A stretch of DNA of 6,372 nt from Eggerthellaceae bacterium (GTDB taxonomy: Bacteria > Actinomycetota > Coriobacteriia > Coriobacteriales > Eggerthellaceae). The position numbers and the translations under genes were made by a program. Positions 1 to 6,372 of the stretch are shown here, in pieces. The DNA lies in assembly GCA_017533165.1 (NCBI GenBank), contig JAFXIM010000057.1, positions 1 to 6,372 on the forward strand, given 5' to 3'. Position 1 is the first letter of the stretch; every line of letters begins with the position of its first letter. The notes beneath the pieces are model-generated. The model had not been told where the DNA came from. It did no database searches and saw nothing but the letters and a program-made list of their open reading frames with translations.

Positions 1-1435
1 AACGGTCTCCACTGACTACGACACCTCTGACAGGCTGTACTTCGAACCGCTGACGGCAGAAGATGTCCTTGCCATTTACGAGAAGGAAAAGCCGCTTGGC
101 GTTATCGCCCAGTTCGGCGGCCAGACTCCGCTCAACCTGGCAAGCCAACTGGAGGCCGCAGGCGTCAACATCCTGGGCACCAGCCCCGAGATCATCGATC
201 TTGCTGAGGACCGCGATCGCTTCCGCGAGATCATGGACAAGCTGGAGATCCCCATGCCCGAAGCCGGCATGGCCGTTACCGTTGACGAGGCCCTCGAGAT
301 TGCCCACAAGATCGGCTATCCCGTCATGGTTCGCCCGAGCTACGTGCTCGGTGGCCGCGGCATGGAAGTCGTTTATGACGATGAGAACCTGCGCGCCTAC
401 ATGGCCGCCGCCGTCGGCGTAACCCCCGATCGCCCCATCCTGGTCGACCGCTTCCTCAACCACGCACTCGAGTGCGAGGCGGACGCCATCTGCGACGGCA
501 CCTACGCCTTCGTCCCCGCAGTCATGGAGCACGTCGAGCTGGCAGGCATCCACTCCGGTGACTCCGCATGCGTTCTTCCTTCCTGCAACATCTCCGAAGA
601 CCAGCTGGCAAGGATCAAGGATTACACCCGTAAGATCGCCGAGGAAATGCACGTCGTTGGCCTTATGAACATGCAGTACGCCATCGAGGGCGACACCGTT
701 TACGTCCTTGAAGCCAATCCGCGCGCAAGCCGCACCGTGCCGCTGGTATCAAAGGTCTGCGGCATCCAAATGGTGCAGGTTGCAACCGATGTCATGACCT
801 CCGAGCTCACCGGTCGCCCGTCGCCCGTTGGCGAGCTCAAGGAGGCAAACTACACGCACTACGGCGTGAAGGAAGCTGTCTTCCCCTTCAACATGTTCCC
901 CGAAGTTGACCCCGTCCTCGGCCCCGAGATGCGCTCCACCGGCGAGGTTTTGGGCCTGGCATCCACCTTCGGCGAGGCCTTCTACAAGGCACAGGAGGCT
1001 ACCCAGACCGTGCTGCCTCTTGAGGGTACCGTGCTCATCAGCGTAAGTGACCTCGACAAGGGTGACCTGATCAAGGTTGCCAGCGCCTTCCATGAGGTCG
1101 GCTTCGATATCGTGGCAACCGATGGCACTTGCAAGATGATCAACGAGGCAGGCATTCCGGCACGTCGCGTACTGAAGGCGAAGGAGGGTCGCCCGAATTT
1201 GCTCGACCACATCACCAACGGTGAGATCGACATGATCATCAACACGCCGTCCAACACCACGGCCAGCGTGCGCGATGACGGTTACATCCGCAAAGCTGCC
1301 ATCAAGGCGCACGTGGCCTATATGACCACCATGGCCGCCGGTTACGCCTCGGCTCTTGGCATCAAGGAGATGCAGGACAACGGCAACACAGGCGTGAAGA
1401 GCCTGCAGGCTATCCACGCCGATATCACCTACTAA
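1..1435 (+). CDS. carB: Carbamoyl phosphate synthetase large subunit, C-terminal part (5' end outside window)
   Basis: CarB makes carbamoyl phosphate from bicarbonate, ammonia delivered by the small subunit CarA, and two ATP, in the cytoplasm. The product feeds pyrimidine and arginine synthesis. The reading frame is open from base 2 and gives 477 residues ending at TAA 1433-1435; full-length CarB is about 1070 residues, so roughly the last 45% is here. The fragment opens with TVSTDYDTSDRLYFEP, the hallmark start of the second (carbamate-phosphorylating) half. Then come FGGQTPLN, the ATP-grasp stretch RPSYVLGGRGMEVVYD (about residues 109-124), HSGDSA, and EANPRASRTVP, which carries metal/ATP ligands. 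From about residue 340 the MGS-like allosteric domain follows (GTVLISVSD, DIVATDGT, KEGRP, INTPSN), where UMP and ornithine or IMP act in characterised enzymes. An internal ATG at 233 is not the start, because homology continues upstream of it. The gene is convergent with ksgA. Confidence 0.97.
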   Translation, partial: TVSTDYDTSDRLYFEPLTAEDVLAIYEKEKPLGVIAQFGGQTPLNLASQLEAAGVNILGTSPEIIDLAEDRDRFREIMDKLEIPMPEAGMAVTVDEALEIAHKIGYPVMVRPSYVLGGRGMEVVYDDENLRAYMAAAVGVTPDRPILVDRFLNHALECEADAICDGTYAFVPAVMEHVELAGIHSGDSACVLPSCNISEDQLARIKDYTRKIAEEMHVVGLMNMQYAIEGDTVYVLEANPRASRTVPLVSKVCGIQMVQVATDVMTSELTGRPSPVGELKEANYTHYGVKEAVFPFNMFPEVDPVLGPEMRSTGEVLGLASTFGEAFYKAQEATQTVLPLEGTVLISVSDLDKGDLIKVASAFHEVGFDIVATDGTCKMINEAGIPARRVLKAKEGRPNLLDHITNGEIDMIINTPSNTTASVRDDGYIRKAAIKAHVAYMTTMAAGYASALGIKEMQDNGNTGVKSLQAIHADITY

Positions 1436-1449
1436 GCGGGATGTCTTAC

Positions 1450-1466
1450 GTCGGCTAACAGCCGAC
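1450..1466 (+). other. Small perfect hairpin just after carB
   Basis: A perfect 6-bp inverted repeat (GTCGGC / GCCGAC) with a 5-base loop TAACA starts 15 bases after the carB stop codon. It has no T-run on either strand, so it is unlikely to terminate transcription by itself. It may protect the 3' end of the carB message or act with the stronger hairpin 15 bases downstream. The structure is seen directly; the role is inference. Confidence 0.45.
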
Positions 1467-1480
1467 AGCATGCAGCACAC

Positions 1481-1509
1481 AGGGGGGCTTCGGCCCCCCT
1501 TACTGTTTT
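1481..1509 (+). terminator. Strong GC hairpin with UUCG loop, likely carB terminator
   Basis: Bases 1481-1488 (AGGGGGGC) pair perfectly with 1493-1500 (GCCCCCCT) around the extra-stable tetraloop TTCG. This gives an 8-bp stem with seven G-C pairs. On the plus strand it is followed by an interrupted T-rich stretch (TACTGTTTT), so it fits an intrinsic terminator for carB. On the minus strand, the sequence after the stem (TGTGTGCTG) has no T-run, so termination of the facing ksgA operon here is less certain. It is the best candidate in the 116-base convergent gap between the two genes. Confidence 0.8.
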
Positions 1510-1551
1510 GCTAACCCGGCAGCTTTCGAAAAGCGCGCAGAACACCCAACA

Positions 1552-2547
1552 TTAGCGCAGAGCGAGGTAGGCCTGTCCCAAGCGAATAAACTCAGCTTGA
1601 TCGAGCGTCTCGCCACGACGCTTAGGGTCAATGCTCGCCGCTTCGAATAGAGCAGGCAGTTTTTCGGCCGTCTCCTTGCCCGAGTCTCCTCGACCGGTAA
1701 AGTATGTCTTGCAGGAATTCGAGAGCGTCTTTCTGCGGCTAGCGAAAGCCGCATCGGCCATAATGCACGTGGCTCGAATGGTTTCGGCATCAAGGGGAAC
1801 GCCTGCAGAATCCGCGGGTATACGACGATCCAGGCGCAGTACTGCACTGTCAACGTGAGGAGGCGGGAAGAAATTTCCCGGGCCTACGGCAAAGCGCCCG
1901 GCAGGCTGTGCATACATGCCCAACTTCACCGTATAAGCGCCGTAATTCTTGTTTCCCGGAGTTGCGCTCATGCGGTCGGCTACTTCCTTTTGCACCATCA
2001 CCGTAGCGCTGCCAATGTGCTCAAAGCGTTGGAAATAATCAAGTACCAGAGTTGCCGCCACCGCGTAGGGAAGGTTGGCTACGAACTTGTTGGGCAACTC
2101 GTTACGGAAAGACTGGTCACCGCTTAGCGAAGCCGCAGAAGGCGCGTCATCAAGCAGCGCCCCCTCGCCCACACGAAGAGCCAAAGCCGCCTGAGTCAAG
2201 TCGTTTGCCGTAAGATCGAGCGCATCCTTGCTGACCAGGTAAAACTGATCGCTCCATTGCGCGAGCGTTTCGCGAAGAACCGCCGGAAGATCGGCGTCTC
2301 GCTCCACCGACACAACGTGGGATGCATTTTTCAGCAAAGCAATGGTCAAGGTCCCTATGCCGGGACCAACTTCCAAAACGAAATCACCCTGCTCGAGCTC
2401 GGCTAAGGAAACGATCTTCTTAAGGACGTCATCGTTGATGAGGAAGTTCTGACCCAAGGCGTGCTTGGTTGCCAAACCATGAGACTCAAGAACCGCGCGC
2501 GTAGCCGAAACACTCGCCAAGGGTGACAGACGCTGATCGTTAGCCAC
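1552..2547 (-). CDS. ksgA: 16S rRNA (adenine1518/1519-N6,N6)-dimethyltransferase KsgA (RsmA)
   Basis: KsgA transfers four methyl groups from S-adenosylmethionine to two adjacent adenines in the helix-45 loop of 16S rRNA, a late check in 30S assembly; loss gives kasugamycin resistance. The 331-residue product shows LGQNFL (31-36), SAM motif I EVGPGIGT (59-66), E82 after motif I, D108 in SKDAL, catalytic motif IV NLPY (158-161), FFPPPHVDSAV (226-236) and RRKTLSN (271-277). It is longer than the approximately 270 residues of E. coli KsgA, partly because of extra sequence between D108 and NLPY. I chose the GTG start at 2547-2545: it lies near the expected KsgA N-terminus (SPLASVSATRAVLESHGL) and has a GGCGG-like ribosome site about 8 bases upstream. 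The frame stays open well upstream, but there it runs through the preceding gene. The start overlaps that gene's stop by 8 bases, which suggests translational coupling. The stop is TAA at 1554-1552. Confidence 0.95.
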   Translation of the reverse strand: MANDQRLSPLASVSATRAVLESHGLATKHALGQNFLINDDVLKKIVSLAELEQGDFVLEVGPGIGTLTIALLKNASHVVSVERDADLPAVLRETLAQWSDQFYLVSKDALDLTANDLTQAALALRVGEGALLDDAPSAASLSGDQSFRNELPNKFVANLPYAVAATLVLDYFQRFEHIGSATVMVQKEVADRMSATPGNKNYGAYTVKLGMYAQPAGRFAVGPGNFFPPPHVDSAVLRLDRRIPADSAGVPLDAETIRATCIMADAAFASRRKTLSNSCKTYFTGRGDSGKETAEKLPALFEAASIDPKRRGETLDQAEFIRLGQAYLALR

Positions 2548-3589
2548 GCCGTTTACCGCCCTTGTTTGCCGACTTGGCCTGCTTGTTCTTACCGTAAGAA
2601 GCCTTGCCCTTGCCCGAGCCGCCCTTTCCGGCACCCTTGCCCGAGCCCTTTTTGGCACCATGACTGCCATCTTTGGACTTCTGGGGCGCGTCTTGAGCGA
2701 TGGAGAGCTTTGCGCGCTCACGAGCGGGTTTGGAGCTGCGCTCGCCAGCAGGCTCACAAGCATGCGAGGTAGCGGAAGACCCAAACGCGCGAGCCTCCGG
2801 GGCAGCGTCAAGCCCAAAACCGACATCTTCTTCGTCAATCTCATCATAGAAGAAGAGGTCTTCGCCATCTTCCCAATCTTCGTCGAAGTCAAAGGAGAAG
2901 CCCTCCGGGAACTCACCGTCCACCTCGACGATCTCAAACTCGTCGCCATCAATGGTAAAACCCGCAAAGCCGCCAACAGGTGGCAGCGGATACTCCTCGG
3001 CCTCAGCTACGATCTCCCCAGATTCGTCAATCTTCCCAACCCAATCAAGCACCAGCTCCAAATCGAAGCCAACGGCCCCAAAAGCAGACCTCACCGTGCC
3101 GATAAGCGGCTCAAAGCCATGCGGGTCGCCGCCTTCGCCCACCACATGCAAAACCATGGGACGCCTGCCCAGCTTGCGCACGTCGGACCAGTAGTAAGGC
3201 TGCAGGCGATCCATCAGGCACTTCAGCTGGGCGGGAACGCTCGCGAAATACACCGGAGTAACCACAATGAGCTCATCTGCCGCGTCGATGTGCTTGCGAA
3301 CATCGGTCATGTCGTCGTGAATGACACAGCGGTGCAGCACGGCATCGCTTTGCGCCACGATGGGCATGATCGCCAGGTTATCATCGCTTTCGGGAAGCTT
3401 TTCAGGAGCAACGGTTGCCTCCCTGCACGCATCGCAGCCGCGACAAGGCGACACCTCAAGGCTTGCCACCGACACGATTGATACGCCGTCTTCCGGACAT
3501 TCCTCTATGCAGGCGTTAAACAGCTCATCGGCCAAAGCGGCGCTGCGTCCGTCGGGACGCGGAGAGCCAACAACGATTACACGATGCAT
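2540..3589 (-). CDS. Flavodoxin-fold NAD(P)H-dependent FMN reductase-like protein with acidic and Gly/Lys-rich C-terminal extension
   Basis: The product has 349 residues. Residues 1-185 fit the NADPH-dependent FMN reductase / flavodoxin_2 fold: strand plus phosphate-binding loop VIVVGSPRPDGRS (4-16), a CxxCxxC motif (C49, C52, C55), CVIHDDM (88-94), and the flavin-site region VVTPVYFASVPAQLKCLMDR (109-128). Related proteins are cytosolic oxidoreductases; the substrate here is unknown. The rest is unusual. Residues 211-261 hold 23 Asp/Glu and no Lys/Arg, and residues 301-349 hold 15 Lys/Arg and one acidic residue in a Gly/Ser/Ala background. This tail looks disordered and could bind nucleic acid. 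I chose ATG 3589-3587: GGGGAGA lies just upstream, it overlaps the tatD stop by one base (TAATG), and MHRVIVVGSP fits the fold's first strand. A TTG seven codons earlier is less likely. No signal peptide or membrane segment is visible. Fold assignment is firm; function is not. Confidence 0.85.
   Translation of the reverse strand: MHRVIVVGSPRPDGRSAALADELFNACIEECPEDGVSIVSVASLEVSPCRGCDACREATVAPEKLPESDDNLAIMPIVAQSDAVLHRCVIHDDMTDVRKHIDAADELIVVTPVYFASVPAQLKCLMDRLQPYYWSDVRKLGRRPMVLHVVGEGGDPHGFEPLIGTVRSAFGAVGFDLELVLDWVGKIDESGEIVAEAEEYPLPPVGGFAGFTIDGDEFEIVEVDGEFPEGFSFDFDEDWEDGEDLFFYDEIDEEDVGFGLDAAPEARAFGSSATSHACEPAGERSSKPARERAKLSIAQDAPQKSKDGSHGAKKGSGKGAGKGGSGKGKASYGKNKQAKSANKGGKRRG
2607..2647 (-). repeat. 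14-bp direct repeat encoding the GSGKG tail units
   Basis: The 14-base string CCCTTGCCCGAGCC occurs at 2607-2620 and again at 2634-2647, exactly 27 bases (nine codons) apart, so the reading frame is kept. It encodes the repeated GSGKG steps in the basic tail of the flavodoxin-fold protein. Such in-frame repeats can change copy number by slippage, so tail length may vary among strains; that last point is inference. Confidence 0.6.
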
Positions 3590-4553
3590 TATTCTTCTCC
3601 CCTCTGCCAAGCAGTAGGTTCACGATCAAGCAGGGACAGGGCGTTCTCGTAGAGTCCCTTTAGGAACCCCTCGGCTTCAACAGGATCATCGCAGAGCACT
3701 TCAACCATCTTCGAGGCGGTGAAGATGACGTGCTCGGATCCACACTCCATGCCGCGCATAGGCTCGGGCGTCATAAAGGGTGCGTCGGTTTCAGTGAGCA
3801 ACTTCTCACGCGGCACGATGCGAGCAGCCTCACGCACCTCTTCTGCCTTCTTGAAGGTAAGCGGACCGCCGAAGGCCACATAGCAGCCGGCATCAATCCA
3901 GCGCTTGAGTTCCTCAGGGCCCAAGTTGTAGCAGTGCAAAAGCACCCCCGCCTCGGGAAAGCCCTCCTCCTGCAAGATAGAAAAGCCGTCATCATGAGCT
4001 TCGCGAAGATGAAGCACCACGGGAAGACCCGCCATCTTGGCGATGCGGGTCTGACAGCGGAAAACCTCTCGCTGCACGTCGCGCGGCGAGAGGTCGTAAT
4101 GATAGTCGAGGCCGATTTCACCCACCGCGCTTACGCGAGGGTCGTGCAGATCTCGAGCAAACGAGCCTCGGCAGCCTCGTCAAAGTTCTTGGCGTTGTGC
4201 GGATGACAGCCAATGGCAAAGCGAAAGCGCGGCACGCGAGGCGCAGGCTTGCAGCAGTACATGACCGTGGTCATGCTGGGAATCTTTACCGCAGCCTGGC
4301 GCGTCCACTTGGCAATACGATCGAAAACGGCGAGGTCATCTTCGCAAATATCGACAATTTCCTCGATAAAGCGCACCTCGCAACACGCAGCGCGGGCAAT
4401 GGAGAAAGCCGGGTCCTTCAGCATGTGCACGTGCGCATGCGTATCCGCCACAAAGGCGGGCAAATCGGGGGCCTCAATCACCTCGTACTCGCCGTTTTTG
4501 CGCTTGCGTCTGAAGCGGGCGTCGCTGAACTGCTGCTGCATTGCTTCGGTCAT
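3589..4553 (-). pseudogene. tatD: TatD family metal-dependent hydrolase/DNase, split by a one-base frameshift
   Basis: TatD proteins are TIM-barrel metal-dependent hydrolases with DNase activity in studied members. The N-terminal part (ATG 4553 to TAA 4131, 140 residues) carries DTHAHVH (37-43, metal ligands H39 and H41) and GCHPHN (115-120). The C-terminal part, in the next frame down to TAA 3591-3589, carries GEIGLDYHYD, VVLHLREAHDD, LLHCYN and TETDAPF, so all usual metal ligands survive across the two parts. Homology passes from ...ARLLEIC to DPRVSAVGEIGLDY with a one-base shift near 4146. Restoring one base gives about 321 residues, against about 260 for typical TatD; the excess includes a 35-residue N-terminal extension with RFRRKRK. 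A GTG at 4125 could start the C-terminal part, but that part would lack the first His ligands. The gene begins 47 bases after metG and overlaps the next gene by one base. Whether it is a true pseudogene or a sequencing error cannot be told here. Confidence 0.85.
4131..4147 (-). other. Frameshift site and premature stop in tatD
   Basis: On the minus strand, the upstream frame reads ATC TGC ACG ACC CTC GCG TAA and stops at 4133-4131. The frame that continues TatD reads CAC GAC CCT CGC GTA AGC, giving HDPRVS. One missing base explains this; for example, TGC CAC in place of TGC AC would give an unbroken LLEICHDPRVSAVGE. No slippery heptamer of the X XXY YYZ type lies here, so programmed -1 frameshifting is unlikely. 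Confidence 0.8.
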
Positions 4554-4600
4554 ATCAGATCCAAACCTCGCGGGACGTGCTCATTGCGAAAACCTGCGAC

Positions 4601-6190
4601 CTACTCCACGTTAATGTCGATAGAGTCGAGGTCAAGGCGCGGGAACAGCGGATCGCCGGTCTCAACGGCGTTGCCCGCCGGCAGCTGACCCCAGGCAGTC
4701 GCCGACTCGATATCCACCACTGCGGTGATGTCGCCCAGGGACAGACGGCCAAACACCTCTGCGGAAGTGTTCGGCATGAAGGGAGCCATGTAGAGCGCGA
4801 TGATGCGAATGGCTTCGAGCAGGTTGTACATGACGAAGGCGAGCTCACCCTGCTTCTCGGGATCCTTGGCAAGGCGGAAGGGGGCCTGCTGCTCAACGTA
4901 GAGGTTGGCCGCGCTTGCAAGCTCCTGCACAGCAGCAGTTGCGCCCGTGAAGTCCACGGCACCCAAGCATGCGTCGTAGGAGGCATACAGGCCGGCAGCC
5001 ACATCGGCAAGCGGATTCTCAGCATTCGCGAACTCGGCAGGTACCTCGGGCACCAAACCGCCGAAGTACTTCTTGGTCATGTTGAACACGCGGCTGCACA
5101 GATTGCCCCAGGTATTCGCGAGCTCGTTGTTGTACACCTGGACCATGCGCTCGAGGGAGATGGAGCCATCGTGACCAAACTGCACATCGCTCATGAAGTA
5201 GTAACGATAGGCGTCAACACCGAAGATTGCGCACAGATCGGCGGGCTTGAGTGCGTTACCCTTGGACTTCGACATCTTCTCGCCCTTGGTGAGAAGGAAG
5301 CCGTGGCCGAACACGGTGCCCGTCACGGGCAGACCTGCCGCCATGAGCATGGCCGGCCAAATAACACAGTGGAATCGCGTGATGTCCTTGCCCACGAAGT
5401 GGTACTGCATGGGCCAACGACGCTCGAATTCGCCCTCGCGATCAGGATCAGCGTAACCGATGCCCGTGAGGTATGCGATGAGCGCATCCGCCCATACGTA
5501 GCACACGTGACCCTCGTCGAAGGGCAGCGGGATGCCCCAGTCGAAAGTGGAGCGAGAGATGGACAGGTCCTTCAGACCACCTTCAACGAAAGTGACGATC
5601 TCGTTCTTGCGAGTCTCAGGACGAATAAAGTCCGGATTTGCGGCATAGAAGTCAAGCAGCGGCTGCTGGAACTCGGAGAGCTTGAAGAACCAATTCTCCT
5701 CGCCAGAAGCCATCAGCTGAACGGGTCGCTTGCAGTCGGGGCAGACGAACTGATCTTCCTCGTTCTTTTCAAGGTCGCTCTCAGCGTAGTAGGTTTCCTC
5801 GTGCACGCAGTACCAGCCCTCGTAGCTGGACTTGTAAAGGTAACCCTTGTCGTACAGCTCACCCCAAAGCTTCTCCACGCTGCGATGATGACGAGGTTCG
5901 GTGGTGCGCACAAAGTCGGTATAGGTGATGTTGAGCATCTCCCACGCATCGCGGAATGCAGGCTCCATGGAGTCGCACCACTCCTGCGGAGACATGCCCT
6001 TACCAGAGGCGGTGTCGGCCACCTTCTGACCGTGCTCATCCATGCCGGTGACGAAGGCAACGTCATAGCCGTTCATACGCTGATAGCGCGCTACGGTGTC
6101 GGCTGCCACCGTGGTGTAAGCCGTGCCGAGGTGCGGCGCAGCATTGACGTAGTAGATGGGGGTGGTGAAGGAGTAGGTACCCTTAGACAT
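4601..6190 (-). CDS. metG: Methionyl-tRNA synthetase
   Basis: MetRS charges tRNA-Met with methionine using ATP and supplies both initiator and elongator tRNA. The 529-residue product is a class I synthetase: N-terminal TTPIYYVNAAPHLGTAYT, whose HLGT (20-23) is the HIGH signature; TGMDEHGQK (48-56); SRSTFDWGIPLP (212-223); YVWADAL (231-237); and a perfect KMSKS (305-309). An anticodon-binding helical domain follows (NNELANTWGNLCSRV, then ALYMAPFMPNT). The protein ends after this domain, so it lacks the C-terminal tRNA-binding (Trbp111-like) domain of longer MetRS. The connective-peptide metal knuckle is incomplete (C128, C150, C153). I chose ATG 6190-6188 because MSKGTYSFTTPIYY matches the family start and GAGAAG lies about 6 bases upstream. 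An in-frame ATG at 6244 and a start at 6292 would add residues without family resemblance. The stop is TAG 4603-4601; tatD follows after 47 bases, likely in the same operon. Confidence 0.96.
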   Translation of the reverse strand: MSKGTYSFTTPIYYVNAAPHLGTAYTTVAADTVARYQRMNGYDVAFVTGMDEHGQKVADTASGKGMSPQEWCDSMEPAFRDAWEMLNITYTDFVRTTEPRHHRSVEKLWGELYDKGYLYKSSYEGWYCVHEETYYAESDLEKNEEDQFVCPDCKRPVQLMASGEENWFFKLSEFQQPLLDFYAANPDFIRPETRKNEIVTFVEGGLKDLSISRSTFDWGIPLPFDEGHVCYVWADALIAYLTGIGYADPDREGEFERRWPMQYHFVGKDITRFHCVIWPAMLMAAGLPVTGTVFGHGFLLTKGEKMSKSKGNALKPADLCAIFGVDAYRYYFMSDVQFGHDGSISLERMVQVYNNELANTWGNLCSRVFNMTKKYFGGLVPEVPAEFANAENPLADVAAGLYASYDACLGAVDFTGATAAVQELASAANLYVEQQAPFRLAKDPEKQGELAFVMYNLLEAIRIIALYMAPFMPNTSAEVFGRLSLGDITAVVDIESATAWGQLPAGNAVETGDPLFPRLDLDSIDINVE

Positions 6191-6332
6191 GAAGACTTCT
6201 CGCTTTCCGGGATCGCGACGGCCAATGTTACCGTTGATCCTCATTCGGGAGAACGCAGCCAATGACGCCGCGCCCTCGCATTTTAGAGACAACCCTCACA
6301 GTTTACCACTAAAGAACCTGATCAACCCCCAA
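6191..6332 (-). promoter_or_regulatory. Gap upstream of metG with a possible weak promoter
   Basis: These 142 bases separate metG from the end of the gene before it. The best -10-like element, read on the minus strand, is TAAAAT at 6285-6280, five of six matches to TATAAT. The -35 region at normal spacing is poor (TGGTAA), and no terminator hairpin with a T-run lies before it. If used, it would leave a leader of about 80 bases before the metG start. I see no T-box or other known leader structure. The operon may instead be read through from upstream. Confidence 0.25.
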
Positions 6333-6371
6333 CTAAGCCCCCTTCGCATCCTTCTTGGCTTTCTTCGCCGC
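6333..6371 (-). CDS. C-terminal end of an unidentified upstream gene with a Lys/Ala-rich tail
   Basis: Read on the minus strand from 6371, one frame gives AAKKAKKDAKGA and then TAG at 6335-6333. A basic Ala/Lys-rich C-terminus that ends before a co-directional gene looks like the true end of a protein, but only 12 residues are visible. In many actinobacteria, rsmI (16S rRNA 2'-O-ribose methyltransferase) lies just before metG, so it is one candidate; nothing in the visible residues proves this. Confidence 0.45.
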   Translation of the reverse strand, partial: AAKKAKKDAKGA

Positions 6372-6372
6372 T

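Noticed and set aside
749..1480. 243-codon minus-strand frame opposite carB
   Set aside because: It is a His/Val/Leu-rich shadow of the carB frame with no family resemblance.
2548..2976. 143-codon upstream extension of the ksgA frame
   Set aside because: It overlaps the flavoprotein gene in another frame, is Arg/Ser/Leu-rich with no KsgA similarity, and the GTG at 2547 gives a normal KsgA N-terminus.
2660..3481. 273-codon plus-strand frame opposite the flavoprotein gene
   Set aside because: The minus-strand frame has clear flavodoxin motifs, a strong ribosome site and operon overlaps. The plus-strand product has none of these.
3590..3610. TTG at 3610 as an earlier start of the flavoprotein gene
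   Set aside because: It would add MAEGRRI by reading through the ribosome-binding site of the ATG at 3589 and inside tatD; the ATG has the better site and fits the fold's first strand.
4131..4160. Programmed -1 ribosomal frameshifting in tatD
   Set aside because: There is no X XXY YYZ slippery heptamer in the overlap, I see no obvious stimulatory structure, and recoding is not known as a feature of TatD; one missing base explains it more simply.
4555..4584. Nine-codon reading frame MSTSREVWI between metG and tatD, stopping one base before the tatD ATG, with AGG about 8 bases before its own ATG
   Set aside because: It could be a coupling leader peptide, but at 30 bases it is readily expected by chance, and there is no pattern of regulatory codons or hairpins to support it.
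4541..6265. 574-codon open frame on the plus strand opposite metG
   Set aside because: It is antisense to a firmly identified MetRS and its protein has no recognisable domains. Long antisense frames are common in GC-rich genes with strong codon bias.

Overview
The window is ordinary high-GC bacterial chromosome, tightly packed with housekeeping genes. The order metG - tatD - (extra gene) - ksgA on one strand, the protein sequences, and frequent GTG starts point to an actinobacterium. A member of the Coriobacteriia (Collinsella/Olsenella/Eggerthella-like) is my best guess; this is inferred from gene order and sequence flavour, not from a marker gene.

Layout. Bases 1-1435 (+) are the 3' end of carB, the large subunit of carbamoyl phosphate synthetase, covering the second ATP-grasp unit and the allosteric MGS-like domain. 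The convergent gap 1436-1551 holds two perfect hairpins; the second is a very strong GC stem with a UUCG loop and is the likely carB terminator. Everything else runs on the minus strand, read from right to left: the last codons of an unidentified gene with a Lys/Ala-rich tail (6333-6371), a 142-base gap with a possible weak promoter, metG (6190-4601), tatD (4553-3589, broken by a one-base frameshift near 4146), a flavodoxin-fold reductase-like protein with an unusual charged C-terminal extension (3589-2540), and ksgA (2547-1552).

The minus-strand genes look like one operon. tatD and the flavoprotein gene overlap by one base (TAATG), and the flavoprotein gene and ksgA overlap by 8 bases. metG and ksgA both serve translation (methionyl-tRNA synthesis, 16S rRNA dimethylation) and tatD encodes a metal-dependent nuclease/hydrolase. 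The flavoprotein between tatD and ksgA is the least expected member. Its flavodoxin domain is followed by a roughly 50-residue segment with 23 acidic and no basic residues, and then by a Gly/Lys/Ser tail that is almost purely basic.

The two points most worth a second look are the frameshift in an otherwise intact tatD (sequencing error or recent inactivation) and the acidic-plus-basic extension on the flavoprotein. I see no mobile element, CRISPR array, tRNA or rRNA gene, and no clear new multi-gene system.
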